Made by a program: the position numbers and the translations under genes. 64,000 nt of DNA from Rhynchopus euleeides (lineage: Eukaryota > Euglenozoa > Diplonemea > Diplonemida > Diplonemidae): the NCBI GenBank assembly GCA_963210315.1, contig OY723315.1, positions 1,054,001 through 1,118,000 on the forward strand. The letters are read 5' to 3'. This document shows positions 9,692 to 20,172 of this stretch, one piece after another. The first letter of the stretch is position 1. Each line of letters opens with the position of its first letter. The notes below the pieces were generated by a model, which had not been told where the DNA came from, searched no databases, and worked only from the letters and a program-made list of their open reading frames with translations.

Positions 9692-11686
9692 ATGCGTGCC
9701 GGAATGTGTGCCCCGTGGCGGGCGGTGCTGGCCAGTGTGGTGGTGGCAGCGTGGTGCGGTGTTGCGGCAGGTGGGGAGGTGTCGGAGTTGCGTGTAGAGG
9801 AGAAGCAGGCGATTCTGGATGCGCACAACAAACACCGGCGGCTGGCGGCAAAAGGCGGGCAGGGTCCCGGACACCCGAGAGCGGGTGGGCTGGGGTTGAT
9901 GTATTGGGATGCTGGGCTGGAGGAGATGGCGAAGAAGCGGGCGGCACACTGCTACTTCGGGCACTTCGGTGGGGCGCAGATGATCGTGGACGACTACCAG
10001 GCGGTGCTGGACAAGGTGTCGTATGGGAAATCCACGCCCATGACTGCCGGTGAGAATGTCGCGTTGTTCAGGGGCAGCGAAAGTTTCTTGCAATCGGAGG
10101 ACAAAACGGCGTATTTGGTCAACTCTGTGAAGGCCTGGGTTAGTGAGGGGGGGCTGTTTGACTGGGACAAGAAGATGTGCTACGCGGACACATGCGGGCA
10201 CTGGACCCAGGTGGTTGCCGAGTCAACCCGCTACGTCGGGTGCGCGGCAGCAGCGTGCCCCAGTGGCATTGTGGGGGGCTCCCAGTATGACACGGGGGTG
10301 GTGGTGCACTGCAACTACTGGCCACCGATGAAGTCAACGGGTTACCCGTACCAGAAAGCATACACCGAGAGCTATGCAGCGAAGTGTGTTCGGTGTAGGC
10401 AATGGGACTTCAAGTACTGTGATGACTACCTGTGTGCGGGGGGGATCAACCCGCTCTGGTTCTCGAGTCGCTACAGGAACGATACCGTTGCGCAGTGCGA
10501 TGACGGGTTGGGTCGCACAGTGACCCCCTGCTTCCCCGACGGGAAGCCGCCGATCACAGCAGCACCTCAGCCGGCAGAGACCCCTGTCCCGACACCTGCA
10601 CCGACCACTGTGCCCGCTCCACCTGTCCCAACTTCTGTACCGGCTACTCCGGTGCCGACACCTGCCCCAACCACTGTGCCTGCGACACCTGTCCCGACAT
10701 CTGTCCCAACTTCTGTGCCTGCTACGCCTGTACCGGCTACTCCGGTACCGACACCTGTCCCAACATCTGCCCCAACCACTGTGCCTGCGACACCTGTCCC
10801 GACACCTCCACCGACGCATGCACCGACCACTGTGCCTGCTACACCTGTCCCAACATCTGCCCCAACCACTGTGCCTGCGACACCTGTCCCGACCTCTGCA
10901 CCAACCCCTGTGCCTGCGACACCTGTCCCAACATCTGCCCCAACCACTGTGCCTGCGACACCTGTCCCGACGCATGCACCGACCACTGTGCCTGCTACAC
11001 CTGTCCCGACCTCTGCACCAACCCCTGTGCCTGCGACACCTGTCCCAACTTCTGTGCCTGCTACGCCTGTACCGGCTACTCCGGTACCGACACCTGCACC
11101 AACCCCTGTGCCTGCGACACCTATCCCGACACCTGTCCCAACACCTCCACCGACGCATGCACCGACCACTGTGCCCGCTACACCTGTCCCGACATCTGGC
11201 AAGTGGCACACGACGTGCCCAGAGGCGACGCAGGTTGCAGCGTTCCAGTCCGTCGATGCGTTTGACCAGCATGCGCCACTGCTGTTCGGCGGGAACTTCC
11301 GCGTGGCGGCACGTGTGCTGATCAACAGGCACACGTACTGGGCGCGTGTGTTTGACTTTGGGAACGGGCCGCACCGCGACAACGTGCTCATCGGACAGGC
11401 CAGGGACAGCGGGAGGCTGTCGCTGCATGTGTTCGTGGGCAGGCGGTCACAGTACATCACATGCAGCACGCAGGCACCTGTGGGGCGCAGCTTTGATGTC
11501 GAGGCGTCTGTGCTCAACGGGGAGGCAGAGCTGTATGTGGACGGTGTACTGTGTGCACAGGGGCATGTCATGGCACCGCGTGCTGTGCTGCGGAGCGGGA
11601 ACCTCATCGGGCGGAGCCACTGGGGACACGACAGCCTGCTGGACGGCGAGGTGAGCTCATTTGTGCTGGAGACATGTGCAGCGTAA
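9692..11686 (+). CDS. Secreted CAP-domain protein with Pro/Thr stalk and LamG-like C-terminus
   Basis: 664 aa from the ATG that starts a signal peptide (about 1-27, ALASVVVAAWCGVAAG). The CAP/SCP (PR-1, antigen 5) domain spans about 30-225: HNKHR at 45-49, GENVA at 120, the signature GHWTQVV at 169, and CNYWPP at 207. A Cys-rich tail (KCVRCRQWDFKYCDDYLC) follows. Residues about 290-505 are tandem Pro/Thr repeats (VPTPAPTTVPATP type), probably a glycosylated stalk. Residues about 510-664 resemble a concanavalin-like/LamG jelly roll (LYVDGVLCAQG, IGRSHWG, GEVSSFVLET). Extracellular; a sugar- or lipid-binding role is inferred. No transmembrane anchor is seen. Its 3' end is the seed of the tandem repeats downstream. 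Confidence 0.85.
   Translation: MRAGMCAPWRAVLASVVVAAWCGVAAGGEVSELRVEEKQAILDAHNKHRRLAAKGGQGPGHPRAGGLGLMYWDAGLEEMAKKRAAHCYFGHFGGAQMIVDDYQAVLDKVSYGKSTPMTAGENVALFRGSESFLQSEDKTAYLVNSVKAWVSEGGLFDWDKKMCYADTCGHWTQVVAESTRYVGCAAAACPSGIVGGSQYDTGVVVHCNYWPPMKSTGYPYQKAYTESYAAKCVRCRQWDFKYCDDYLCAGGINPLWFSSRYRNDTVAQCDDGLGRTVTPCFPDGKPPITAAPQPAETPVPTPAPTTVPAPPVPTSVPATPVPTPAPTTVPATPVPTSVPTSVPATPVPATPVPTPVPTSAPTTVPATPVPTPPPTHAPTTVPATPVPTSAPTTVPATPVPTSAPTPVPATPVPTSAPTTVPATPVPTHAPTTVPATPVPTSAPTPVPATPVPTSVPATPVPATPVPTPAPTPVPATPIPTPVPTPPPTHAPTTVPATPVPTSGKWHTTCPEATQVAAFQSVDAFDQHAPLLFGGNFRVAARVLINRHTYWARVFDFGNGPHRDNVLIGQARDSGRLSLHVFVGRRSQYITCSTQAPVGRSFDVEASVLNGEAELYVDGVLCAQGHVMAPRAVLRSGNLIGRSHWGHDSLLDGEVSSFVLETCAA
10590..11195 (+). 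repeat. Coding minisatellite for the Pro/Thr stalk
   Basis: Degenerate repeats of 12-36 bp built from codons for PVPT, APTTVPAT and TSVPAT units keep frame for about 200 codons. Unit shuffling is visible as non-adjacent identical blocks, such as the MHRP-encoding +1 phase segments near 10816, 10974 and 11151. Likely length-variable between alleles. Confidence 0.8.
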
Positions 11687-13188
11687 CGAAGCTAGGATTG
11701 GGCGGCACGCAACACGCCAGTCAAAGAAGAGTGTCACAGCCATTGGGGTGCAGTGCACGTCAGGATAACTGTCGATACCGAAAGAGAGAATTACTCGTGT
11801 TGGTCCTGCTGCGTGTATGTGGTTCAGCGTCTTGCTTTGCTTGATTCACATCGAGGACGAGTATAGACCCAGACCGCAGAGCAGGCATCCAGGCGCTTCT
11901 GCTTCCTGTAGCATTTATTTGCTGTGTTCAGGCCATGTACCCCCTCTCACACTGGAAGCCCAGATTATCTTCCCAACTTCGCCCCAGGGATGAGTTGGGG
12001 GATAGTATTGTTCGTAAGTTTGGCGTAGCCAACTCAGGAAATTTTTCACCGTGCGGATTCTTGCGAACACTTCACACGCCCGGCAGGCTGTGGGGTGTTC
12101 AGCGTTCGAAGAACTCGTTACTACCCTTCTCTCTTGTGATTCACCCGCTTGCATTAGTTTTGAACATTTTACTTGGAATCTCATCGGGGGGAGCCACTGG
12201 GGACACGACAGCCTGCTGGACGGCGAGGTAAGTTCATTTGTGCTGGAGACATGTGCAGCGTAACGAAGCTAGGATTGGGCGGCACGCAACACGCCAGTCA
12301 AAGAAGAGTGTCACAGCCATTGGGGTGCAGTGCACGTCAGGATAACTGTCGATACCGAAAGAGAGAACTACTCGTGTTGGTCCTGCTGCGTATATGTGGT
12401 TCAGCGTCTTGCTTTGCTTGATTCACATCGAGGACGAGTATAGACCCAGACCGCAGAGCAGGCATCCAGGCGCTTCTGCTTCCTGTGGCATTTCTTCGCT
12501 GTGTTCAGGCCATGTACCCCCTCTCACACTGGAAGCCCAGCTTTTATCTTCTTGACTTCGCCCCAGGGATGAGTTGGGGGATAGTATTGTTCGTAAGTTT
12601 GGCGTAGCCAACTCAGGAAATTTTTCACCGTGCGGATTCTTGCGAACACTTCACACGCCCGGCAGGCTGTGGGGTGTTCAGCGTTTGAAGAACTCGTTAC
12701 TACCCTTCTCTCTTGTGATTCACCCGCTTGCATTAGTTTTGAACATTTTACTTGGAATCTCATCGGGGGGAGCCACTGGGGACATGACAGCCTGCTGGAC
12801 GGCGAGGTAAGTTCATTTGTGCTGGAGACATGCGCAGCGTAACGAAGCTAGGATTGAGCGGCACGCAACACGCCAGTCAAAGAAGAGTGTCACAGCCATT
12901 GGGGTGCAGTGCACGTCAGGATAACTGTCGATACCGAAAGAGAGAACTACTCGTGTTGGTCCTGCTGCGTATATGTGGTTCAGCGTCTTGCTTGCTTGAT
13001 TCACATCGAGGACGAGTATAGACCCAGACCGCAGAGCAGGCATTCAGGCGCTTCTGCTTCCTGTGGCATTTCTTCGCTGTGTTCAGGCCATGTACCCCCT
13101 CTCACACTGGAAGCCCAGCTTTTATCTTCTTGACTTCGCCCCAAGGGATGAGTTGGGGGAAAGTATTTTGAACATTTTACTTGGAGAA
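11604..13188 (+). repeat. Tandem triplication of the CAP gene 3' end
   Basis: A unit of 577-579 bp starts with TCATCGG at 11604 (inside the gene), 12181 and 12760. Each copy begins with codons for the last 26 residues (SHWGHDSLLDGEVSS... to the stop) and runs through the 3' flank. The third copy lacks about 170 bp internally and ends near 13188 with TTGAACATTTTACTTGGA. The downstream copies keep the protein reading (stops at 12262 and 12842) but have no start, so they are probably inert. Confidence 0.85.
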
Positions 13189-14508
13189 GTTAGTCCTACC
13201 TTCGCCCTGAGTGAACGGCCTGCAACAGGACTCCTGTCAGTGTCAACAAGATATCAGGCAGCGCTTTGGCGTCCAAACAGGCGCATTGTTTTCCGCTCGT
13301 GCGCACAAACAGAACCCGGACTCTTTGCACCCTGGAAGAAGAGGTAAGAGGTTCCTCCTCCCTCACGAAGATCCGGACGGGGTACTGCCCAAGCAAGAGC
13401 TTGCTTGTTACAGCGAAAGAGTCGGTGGGAACGTACCACGCGCGCAGTGTGTTTCGAGAGTATGGCCCGTTCTGGAACACCACATGCCCTGCTGTTTGTT
13501 TCAACTATTTGATTTTTGCTAGTTCCGAGCGATGAAGCGCAGCGAAGTCGCGGAAGTAACGAAGGAAATCGTACGACTGAAGCTTTAAGGTCAGCACCTT
13601 GATGCCACTTCACAGGGCCGACACACAGCCTTGAGAGCAAGTGTGCGCTCAGCAGAAAAAGTAGCCCGGAACTGTTCTCCCACAGTTGCTCGACAGGGTG
13701 TACATCTACATTAAAGCGAAAGGAGTACGATTTGCTTCCCCACTTGCTTGTTTGTTCCTTTCTTTACCTTCCCTTCATGCTAGCTCTCCTTTGCCATCCC
13801 GTGGGCAGTCTTCAAATCACTGCAGCACCATCTTGTCCAGAGCTGCCTCACTCTTCTACAGAATTACGTATCCATCCTCAGTGCAGTTCTGCACACACGG
13901 GGTCTTCGCTACACCGCCGTTTTCGGTAAAGTTTGACGCCTTTTCTCACAAAAGTCGGAGAAATGCATCAAAACTCACTATTTCGCCCGCGTAGCGAAGG
14001 CCCCCATCGTGGATGAATCATATCACGCCCGGACGCAGGAAGGCGGACGTCTCCGGCACAGTGATGTAGCATGACCTCCGCTTGCAATGGGCAGTTGCCG
14101 GTTTTGGGTTACCCCAGGCGCCTCCCAGACTGGTCAGGTGGAGCAGGTCTTTCTTCTTGCTCTTTCTTCCGATGCACCCACAAGGTACGAACCACCACGT
14201 TGCCACGGAAAAGGACTATCGATCCCTCCCCCCGACTGCCCCCGCACCCCATTTTCCTTCATTCTCACTACCACTTGCCCCTGCCCCCCCAGAACGCCAC
14301 CGGGGCTCTGTTCCGCCTCACAGCAAACCGACGCACCATATGTTTCACCATGCATCCTGCATGCATGACGGATCAGCATTTCCTGCACCTCGCCATCCCA
14401 GGCTTGGGGCTTCGTCAAGCTTCCAGGCTTTGGGGGGTTCCAAGGCCTGCAAGCTGCACATGCACCCACCCATACACCCCCCCCATTCCCATCGCAGGTT
14501 TATCCTGC
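13189..14508. other. Intergenic, no gene seen
   Basis: Contains a block of about 60 bp (13532-13592, ending CGTACGACTGAAGCTTTAAGG) also found at 54285-54340 with about 80% identity by eye. Otherwise unassigned. The last 250 bp are C-rich, as expected before an acceptor. Confidence 0.5.
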
Positions 14509-14510
14509 AG
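14509..14510 (+). promoter_or_regulatory. Inferred trans-splice acceptor AG
   Basis: AG of TATCCTGCAG, preceded by a long C tract, 16 nt before the ATG at 14527. AGs at 14496-14497 and 14519-14520 are alternatives. Confidence 0.5.
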
Positions 14511-14526
14511 AATACACCAGACAAAT

Positions 14527-15435
14527 ATGTTCTCCAAGGCATTCCTGATGTGCGCTGTTGGGGTCGCTGTCATGCAGTCTGTGGCAGCGTCATTTGATGC
14601 AAACTTCTGCCGCAACGACACCGACTGCCGCGTGACAGGCGACACCGAAGGGGCGTGTGTCGTCCGTGCGACACAGGGCAACTACTGCGAGTGCTCGAGT
14701 GACTACCCTCACCCGGATGCGTCGCTGCCGGTCTGCACTCCTGCCAACGCCACCACCATCGAGACGGCGTACTCGTTGTACTTCCCCACCCCGGCGTGCC
14801 GCCGCTACACTCAGTCTGTGCAGGTCATGCTGCGCGAGATCGTCAGCAGCGTGTTGGGCAACGTCACCGAAACTTTCTGGGTGTGCGGGTCTGTGAATGT
14901 CGTGGGTGTTGCGGACGTCCCGATCGCCAAGGCTGCCCAGGTGGCCACCGGCACCATGAATCTGACGGAGGCCCTGAACACTGCGATTGCTGCGAAGGGC
15001 GACGCAGACCTGAACCTCCTCGGCGACGCGACATCCGCCACGCTGTCCATGGGCACGGCATGCACGATGGGCAACGCCCGCCTGTCTATGGAGGACGCGC
15101 ACAACCGCTGCCAGGCAGTGGCATGCGCTGACGGCTTCGAGAGGCGCCAGTCGAGCGCTGGCCTGTTTGTGTGCCTGCCCCCCATCACGACATCGCCCGC
15201 TCCGGGCGCCGGTTCGCCCGCCCTCGGCCCCGACACCTCCGACGACGACCTGTCTGTCGGGGCAAAGGCTGGCATCGGTCTGGCCCTCGGGATTGTGACG
15301 TTGGTCAGCCTGGTCGTGCTGGGTTACGTGATCTACTTCACCACCAAGAAGGACAACACGAAGGAAGAGGAGGTGAACGGAAAGGGCAGCGAGCCGACGG
15401 ATGACGTGAAGGAGACCCACGAGCCGGAGGCCTGA
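14527..15435 (+). CDS. Half-size Cys-rich type I membrane glycoprotein
   Basis: 302 aa. Signal peptide about 1-21 (MFSKAFLMCAVGVAVMQSVA). One Cys-rich module follows (FCRNDTDCRVTGD...YCECSSDY), then one domain of about 120 residues (AYSLYFPTPACRRYTQ...LGNVTETFWVCG...) with N-glycosylation sequons, the SDDDLS motif, a membrane span (about 252-276) and a Lys/Glu-rich cytoplasmic tail. It corresponds to the C-terminal half of the two-module paralogues at 4695 and 34606 and to the partial copy at 1-786. The N-terminal ATGs further upstream in this frame lie before the acceptor and are not used in this call. Function unknown; surface location inferred. Confidence 0.8.
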   Translation: MFSKAFLMCAVGVAVMQSVAASFDANFCRNDTDCRVTGDTEGACVVRATQGNYCECSSDYPHPDASLPVCTPANATTIETAYSLYFPTPACRRYTQSVQVMLREIVSSVLGNVTETFWVCGSVNVVGVADVPIAKAAQVATGTMNLTEALNTAIAAKGDADLNLLGDATSATLSMGTACTMGNARLSMEDAHNRCQAVACADGFERRQSSAGLFVCLPPITTSPAPGAGSPALGPDTSDDDLSVGAKAGIGLALGIVTLVSLVVLGYVIYFTTKKDNTKEEEVNGKGSEPTDDVKETHEPEA

Positions 15436-15829
15436 AGCACAACGCCCTGAGCCGTGCTGGGCTGTCCGTGGCGTACCCTGGTTGTTGCCCGGGGGCGGAA
15501 TTCAGGGTGCCCACGGATGACAAGGTGCCCTTTCAAAAGGGACTGCCGCTCTTTCGATGGCCGTGCTGGCCATCATGTGTTATTCAAGCAGTTGTCTGCC
15601 TTGCGCTTTTCAAAACGTGCAGCGACCTGCTGATCTGGCCGTCGTATGCCCATTCGGTAGGCCAGGGCGATGCCAAACACGCTCGGTGATGTATAGTGCC
15701 CTCTGTTCGGGCAGTGTGCCCCAGGAGAGGGTATCCAAAAAAGAGTGGTTGTCGCCTTGGCAGCCAAATGGCCCGCAAGTGTTGTGGCAACGCCATTTGG
15801 TTGTAGTAAAAAAAACGAAACGGGGTGGG

Positions 15830-17226
15830 CTCAGGGCTGTTCCTAACTGGGGGGCTTGTTCCCCACTTTCAGGATTCTGAACTTTTTTTCTAAGAATTTT
15901 GTGAGGGGAATTTTTTTCTAAGGTTGTTTCGCAGAGGAAAATTTTTTTCTCATTTTTTCCCAGTCGACACGCACAAGGATGGAAGGGAAGTCTGTCCCCC
16001 GTACAGTTCGCCGCTGGCCAACTGGAGAGCCAGACGTTCACTACTGTGGCCTCCGGCGGCTGGGGGGCTCCGCCCCCCAGACCCCCCTGTGGCGTATGTC
16101 TCGTACTCGAGTCCTTCGAATCCCATCAGGTCGGGGTCCAACCATTCCAGTCGCCTCAGGAGGACGCAGCCAACTCGCACAGAATCTGTACGCCCACACG
16201 GACAGATGTTCGCTACCAGAATCAATCTGTACGCCAGAATCTGTACGCCCACACGAACAGATGTTCGCGACCGTGGCCTCCGGCGGCTGGGGGGCTCCGC
16301 CCCCCAGACCCCCCATGTAGCGTTTGCCCGTCCATCTCACTTCCCCGGGTACAGTGCAGCGTAAGAGGTCAGCGCCGCATCCATGAAGCGCTTCTTCGAA
16401 GCCTGGTTGACATCGGACAGGAGGTCGGACTTCCCCACCTGGGAGATGCACTCGCCGCGTTCGCGACATGCGTGACACGCGGCACGCTACCTGAAACGTG
16501 AGTGTGCCTTGCTAACACGGGCATTTCAACGGTCTGCCGGCGACCGTTCCCCAAACCAGTAAACCAGCAGTTTTGGAAAATCGGAGAGGTCACCCTACTG
16601 CGCTGAATATGGTCCGCACCACAGCAAATAGCGTAGCGACCGTGCTTCCTTCTTCCTTAATGATGCGTTGACGCTTCCACCACCCTAGCCTGCTGCTTTG
16701 ATGTGGGTGTGGAGCACATGTGAACACGAAATAGCAAGACACACTGAAAAGAAGCAGGTCGTCGGAAGCACTCCTACACTTTTACGCATCATGCATGTGC
16801 TTAAAAATCCCCGGGAGCTTTTGGGCTTTCAGACCTGAAGGGCCAGCAGGTGGGTGGTGAGTGGCAGCTTTGTAACTGTCCTTCAGCTGCTGGCATGTCC
16901 AGTCCTACGAGGGTGCCAAGGTGTATTGAGTCCCTGCGGAGCACAACCCCCGATGAGAACGAGCGCCAGGTGATCCTCATTCATTTTCAGCTGTAACGCG
17001 CATGAGGGGCACTCTCTGCCGTATGCATCTCTCAAGAACTGGGCATCACTCTAGAGCTGTCACATGATGACGCGGAGAGAAATCATAGAAAAAGTCCCGC
17101 CTGACGGGCACGCGCATGGAAACTGTGGGGGGGCGAGCAAACAATCCCTTGTAAAAATTCTTAGAAAAAACCTGGTTCCCCGACCCAAAAAACCTGGAAA
17201 AAGGGCTCGTTCCCCGCCCAGGCCTG
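15830..17226. repeat. Segmental duplication, copy A
   Basis: Matches copy B (20173-21377) in the same orientation from TCAGGGCTGTTCC to the GGCCTG at its end, at high identity. Copy A carries an extra block of about 175 bp near 16629-16803 that copy B lacks, with AAA on both sides. It includes paired GC-hairpin cassette 1. No intact gene. Confidence 0.8.
16030..16325 (+). repeat. Paired GC-hairpin cassette 1
   Basis: Two copies of a core of about 42 bp (starting GTGGCC at 16046 and 16273), each preceded by a CAGAYGTTCRC-type motif (second position of CTACC varies to GACC). The core folds as CTGGGGGGC-TCC-GCCCCCCAG, a 9-bp perfect stem. Confidence 0.85.
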
Positions 17227-17938
17227 ACGAGTAGCAGCGATATCTTTGTATTAGATTGGGGAAGTCTTCGTTGAGACACCGCAGCAAAGACCCCCCCTGA
17301 AGCTTCGGTTGTGCGATCTTCCCTCTTTTTTGAACACCCCCTCATCCCGCTTTTCCGCCATCACCACTCGGAAAAGAGAGAGAGGGGGGGGGGGGGGCAA
17401 AAAAGGCAATAAAAAACAGCACGCTTGCGCGCCTCAATTCCTCACCACCCCACTCCACCCCCACCCCCCCAACACGCACTGTTGAGAACAAGACAAGGTC
17501 CCAAAACCCTGGACCTGTCAAACCTTGTTCTCAACAGCGGACCCCCTCCCCCGAGCATTCAGTGTTAGGTGGGTTAGGACTGACCGAACAGATAGATGAG
17601 AAGAGAAAGAGTTGCGGGTGGGGGGGGAAGGGGGAGGGGGGGGGCAATCGAAAGGAAGGTAAATCCCCCCCCCCCCCCCCCTTTCACCCAGTTTTGAGCA
17701 GGCTATGCTGTGTTTCTCTGGGGTTTTTTTGGCGCAACCTTTGATATGCTTGGCCTGACGAAGATGGGAGGGGGGGGGGGCGCAGTGGACACCCTTCCTT
17801 TCCATCTAGAGGCGGCAAAGGGGGAGGGGCAGGGGAGGATCGAAGCCCGCACACAACCACAGCTAAGACCCTGCGACTCTGATACACTGATGGGGTGGAT
17901 AAGGTTCTCCTGCCTGCGTTGGCTCTTGTTGATACCCT
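17227..17938. repeat. Dispersed 712-bp repeat, forward copy
   Basis: The reverse complement occurs at 61637-62350. It starts ACGAGTAGCAGCGATATC and ends GTTGATACCCTG, with no terminal inverted repeat. It contains a near-palindrome (GTTGAGAACAAG near 17482, CTTGTTCTCAAC near 17526). Only noncoding or accidental frames are seen. Confidence 0.8.
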
Positions 17939-17960
17939 GCACGACGCGCTGGCACGGGCT

Positions 17961-18142
17961 GAACCGGTTCTGGAACCGGTTCCAGAACCGGTTCGGCGGA
18001 ACCGGTTCACCGGCGAACCGGTTCGGTGGAACCGGTTCCAGAACCGGTTCGGACGAACCGGTTCACCGGTGAACCGGTTCCGCCGAACCGGTTCACCGGT
18101 AAACCGGTTCCGCCGGTGAACCGGTTCCGCCCGAACCGGTTC
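17961..18142. repeat. Array of 13 AACCGGTT palindromes
   Basis: AACCGGTT begins at 17962, 17974, 17986, 18000, 18016, 18030, 18042, 18056, 18072, 18086, 18102, 18119 and 18134. Spacing is 12-17 bp with linkers such as CCGCC, CACCGGTG and CCAG. Almost every unit is GAACCGGTTC. Decaying ACCGGT units continue to about 18213. Confidence 0.9.
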
Positions 18143-18234
18143 CAGAACCGACATTTGCGAACCGGGCAAAGTGGGTCCCGACCGGTTGGCCGTGTACCGG
18201 TCGGTGGACCGGTAGACGGACCTGACCCGCACTG

Positions 18235-18560
18235 AGTCATCTCAGACCTATGGGTTTCAGTCCCAGTGTCAGATTCAGACCTACTGATCCAGAACCGCAC
18301 CCTCTCCTTCCACACCAATTGTATCCGCTGCTCATGGGTCCGAGTGACGACGATAGCAATGACGATGGCTCCATAGCAAAGATGGCTACCACCGTCAAAG
18401 CTCATCTGGAACAGAAACTGTCCCAGATGGAAGTCTCCTGTATAAATACAGGGTTCGGGTTTCCCACGAGTGTAACGCAGATACGTGCAGGTGTGTCAAG
18501 AGAGTGTGCAGCTCACAGCAGTTCCTCATCCTTGGTTCTGAACCCCACAGTTCTTCGAAT
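18235..18560 (+). repeat. Diverged direct repeat, copy 1
   Basis: Shares GTATCCGCTGCTCATGGG, CTCCATAGCAAAGATGGC, CCACGAGTGTAA and GCAGCTCACAGCAG in order with 19265-19575. No coding signal in common frames. Confidence 0.7.
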
Positions 18561-19264
18561 CACAGTGACAACAGGGAGGCCAGATCCAAAGATCAGGCTT
18601 TCCCAGACGCGGTTCAACTGGTGACGACCGTTGTTGAGAGACCGGAGCGGAGGTCGACGTCGGCTTATCTCATGCTACGGCAGGGGTGAGGACTCAGCCG
18701 CCACCCCGGGTGGTTTGCAGGTTGAACAGGTTGTGTGGTTCCATTGATCAACATAGGTCGGCCTGTCTGATAAGACTCAGCCACCCTGCGGGTCAATTTA
18801 TTCTAAAAAGGCGCCTTTTTGACCAAAAGGCAAAATTTCCTCCCATCATGCTCCCGTACCACAGAGGCCTGCCTCTGTGTATGTGTACGTTTTGCGATGA
18901 CGGGGTGTGGAACCTGGCGTAGACCGAGCTACAACACAGGCGCCGTGGGTCAATTTTTTTTAGAAAAGGCCTTGACCAAAGGCATCCCCCTAACACTTAA
19001 TTGCTCTGCTTCAACCTGAACCGACCCTCTAGGCAGCGTGAGGTGGCTACGTCGAGCCACTTCGTGGACAGCTGCAGTACCCTTCCCTTGTGTTCCTCTG
19101 TCAGGGGAACAACACAATAGCAGCATACGTATTGTTTCATTTCAGTCAGCCAAGGAAAGTCGAGGAGTTCGAGCCGTTGAACAGTAACCAGAGGATGACA
19201 AGCAGGTTGAATATGCAAGCAGTGATCTCCTGTGTACCCTTGGACCCACATTAAACTCGAACTG

Positions 19265-19575
19265 AAGCCCTCAGTCGTCCTTGACCAGATTCAGACCCGC
19301 TTTTCCAGAACCGCACCCCCTCCCTCCACTCCAAGTGTATCCGCTGCTCATGGGCCCACGTGACCACAAAGACTTAATCGTGACTCCATAGCAAAGATGG
19401 CTACCACGCTCAAGACCATCTGTGAACAGACGGTGGTCTCCTGTTTCCAGGGGTATGGAATTACCACGAGTGTAATGCAGGTACGGTAGGTGTGTCAAGA
19501 AGGTTTGCAGCTCACAGCAGGTCGTCATCTTCGTTCTGAACCTTGGTTCTGAAGTCGACAGCTCCTCAAGTCGGA
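19265..19575 (+). repeat. Diverged direct repeat, copy 2
   Basis: Second copy of the 18235-18560 unit, about 75-80% identical by eye, with small indels. Confidence 0.7.
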
Positions 19576-19851
19576 GGCACACAAAGGATGGGTTCCGCAA
19601 CTGTCCAACTATCTACAGACTCACAGCCCAGAAGGTGCAGTCCAGGTTCCACAGAGCAAATTAAATGTTAGCATTTCTGCACAACTACCGTATCGCAAAT
19701 CGCAGCGGCGGTAGAAGTGACTGACTCGAAAACGGCGAGGTATCAGTCTTGACGCTGGAAAATTCCGTTCGGAAATACCAAACACATCCACAGAAAGTGG
19801 AAGGAATGGGCGCCAAGATGATGCGAACGATTTTTGGGGGGAGGGGGTGGA

Positions 19852-19898
19852 CTGCCCTGTATCGTGATACCCGTGAGGGTAAAAAAATACAGGGCAGG
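19852..19898. repeat. Perfect 11-bp inverted repeat hairpin
   Basis: CTGCCCTGTAT at 19852-19862 pairs with ATACAGGGCAG at 19888-19898. Inside it, ACCC and GGGT can also pair. Confidence 0.7.
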
Positions 19899-20014
19899 GA
19901 GGCACAGGCGCAGGCACAACAGAGGCAATACATAGGCAGGCACCAATGGGAAAAGCGACCTCTTCTGGGACAGGCTGGGGAGGGGGGTGGGGAGGGCGGC
20001 GCTGGGGCGGCTGC

Positions 20015-20066
20015 ATGCGGTACCTGCGGTTCCGGTCCGGATTTTCGTCCGGACCGGTACCGCATT
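20015..20066. repeat. GC-rich hairpin
   Basis: Outer arms TGCGGTACC and GGTACCGCA, inner arms GGTCCGGA and TCCGGACC around a TTTTCG loop. Confidence 0.7.
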
Positions 20067-20172
20067 TGAGGGGCAAGAATCTGATTTCCGAGGCCCGGGA
20101 ATGGTCGCAGTGGCTTCAAATGGCCAAAAACGTTCAATTTACCCCCCGGAAAAAAAATTCGAAAGGGTCCCC

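Noticed and set aside
10334-11607. Long - strand frames rich in CRDRCR and VGTGVAGT repeats
   Set aside because: They are antisense readings of the Pro/Thr minisatellite in the CAP gene; low-complexity repeats stay open in several frames.
11604-13188. CRISPR-like array
   Set aside because: Units are about 578 bp and derive from a gene end. No short repeat-spacer pattern exists anywhere in the window.
16100-16140. tRNA-like B box (CTTCGAATCC) inside the hairpin cassette, suggesting a SINE
   Set aside because: Only a partial match, with no convincing A box at the right distance, and one cassette (38.6 kb) lacks it.
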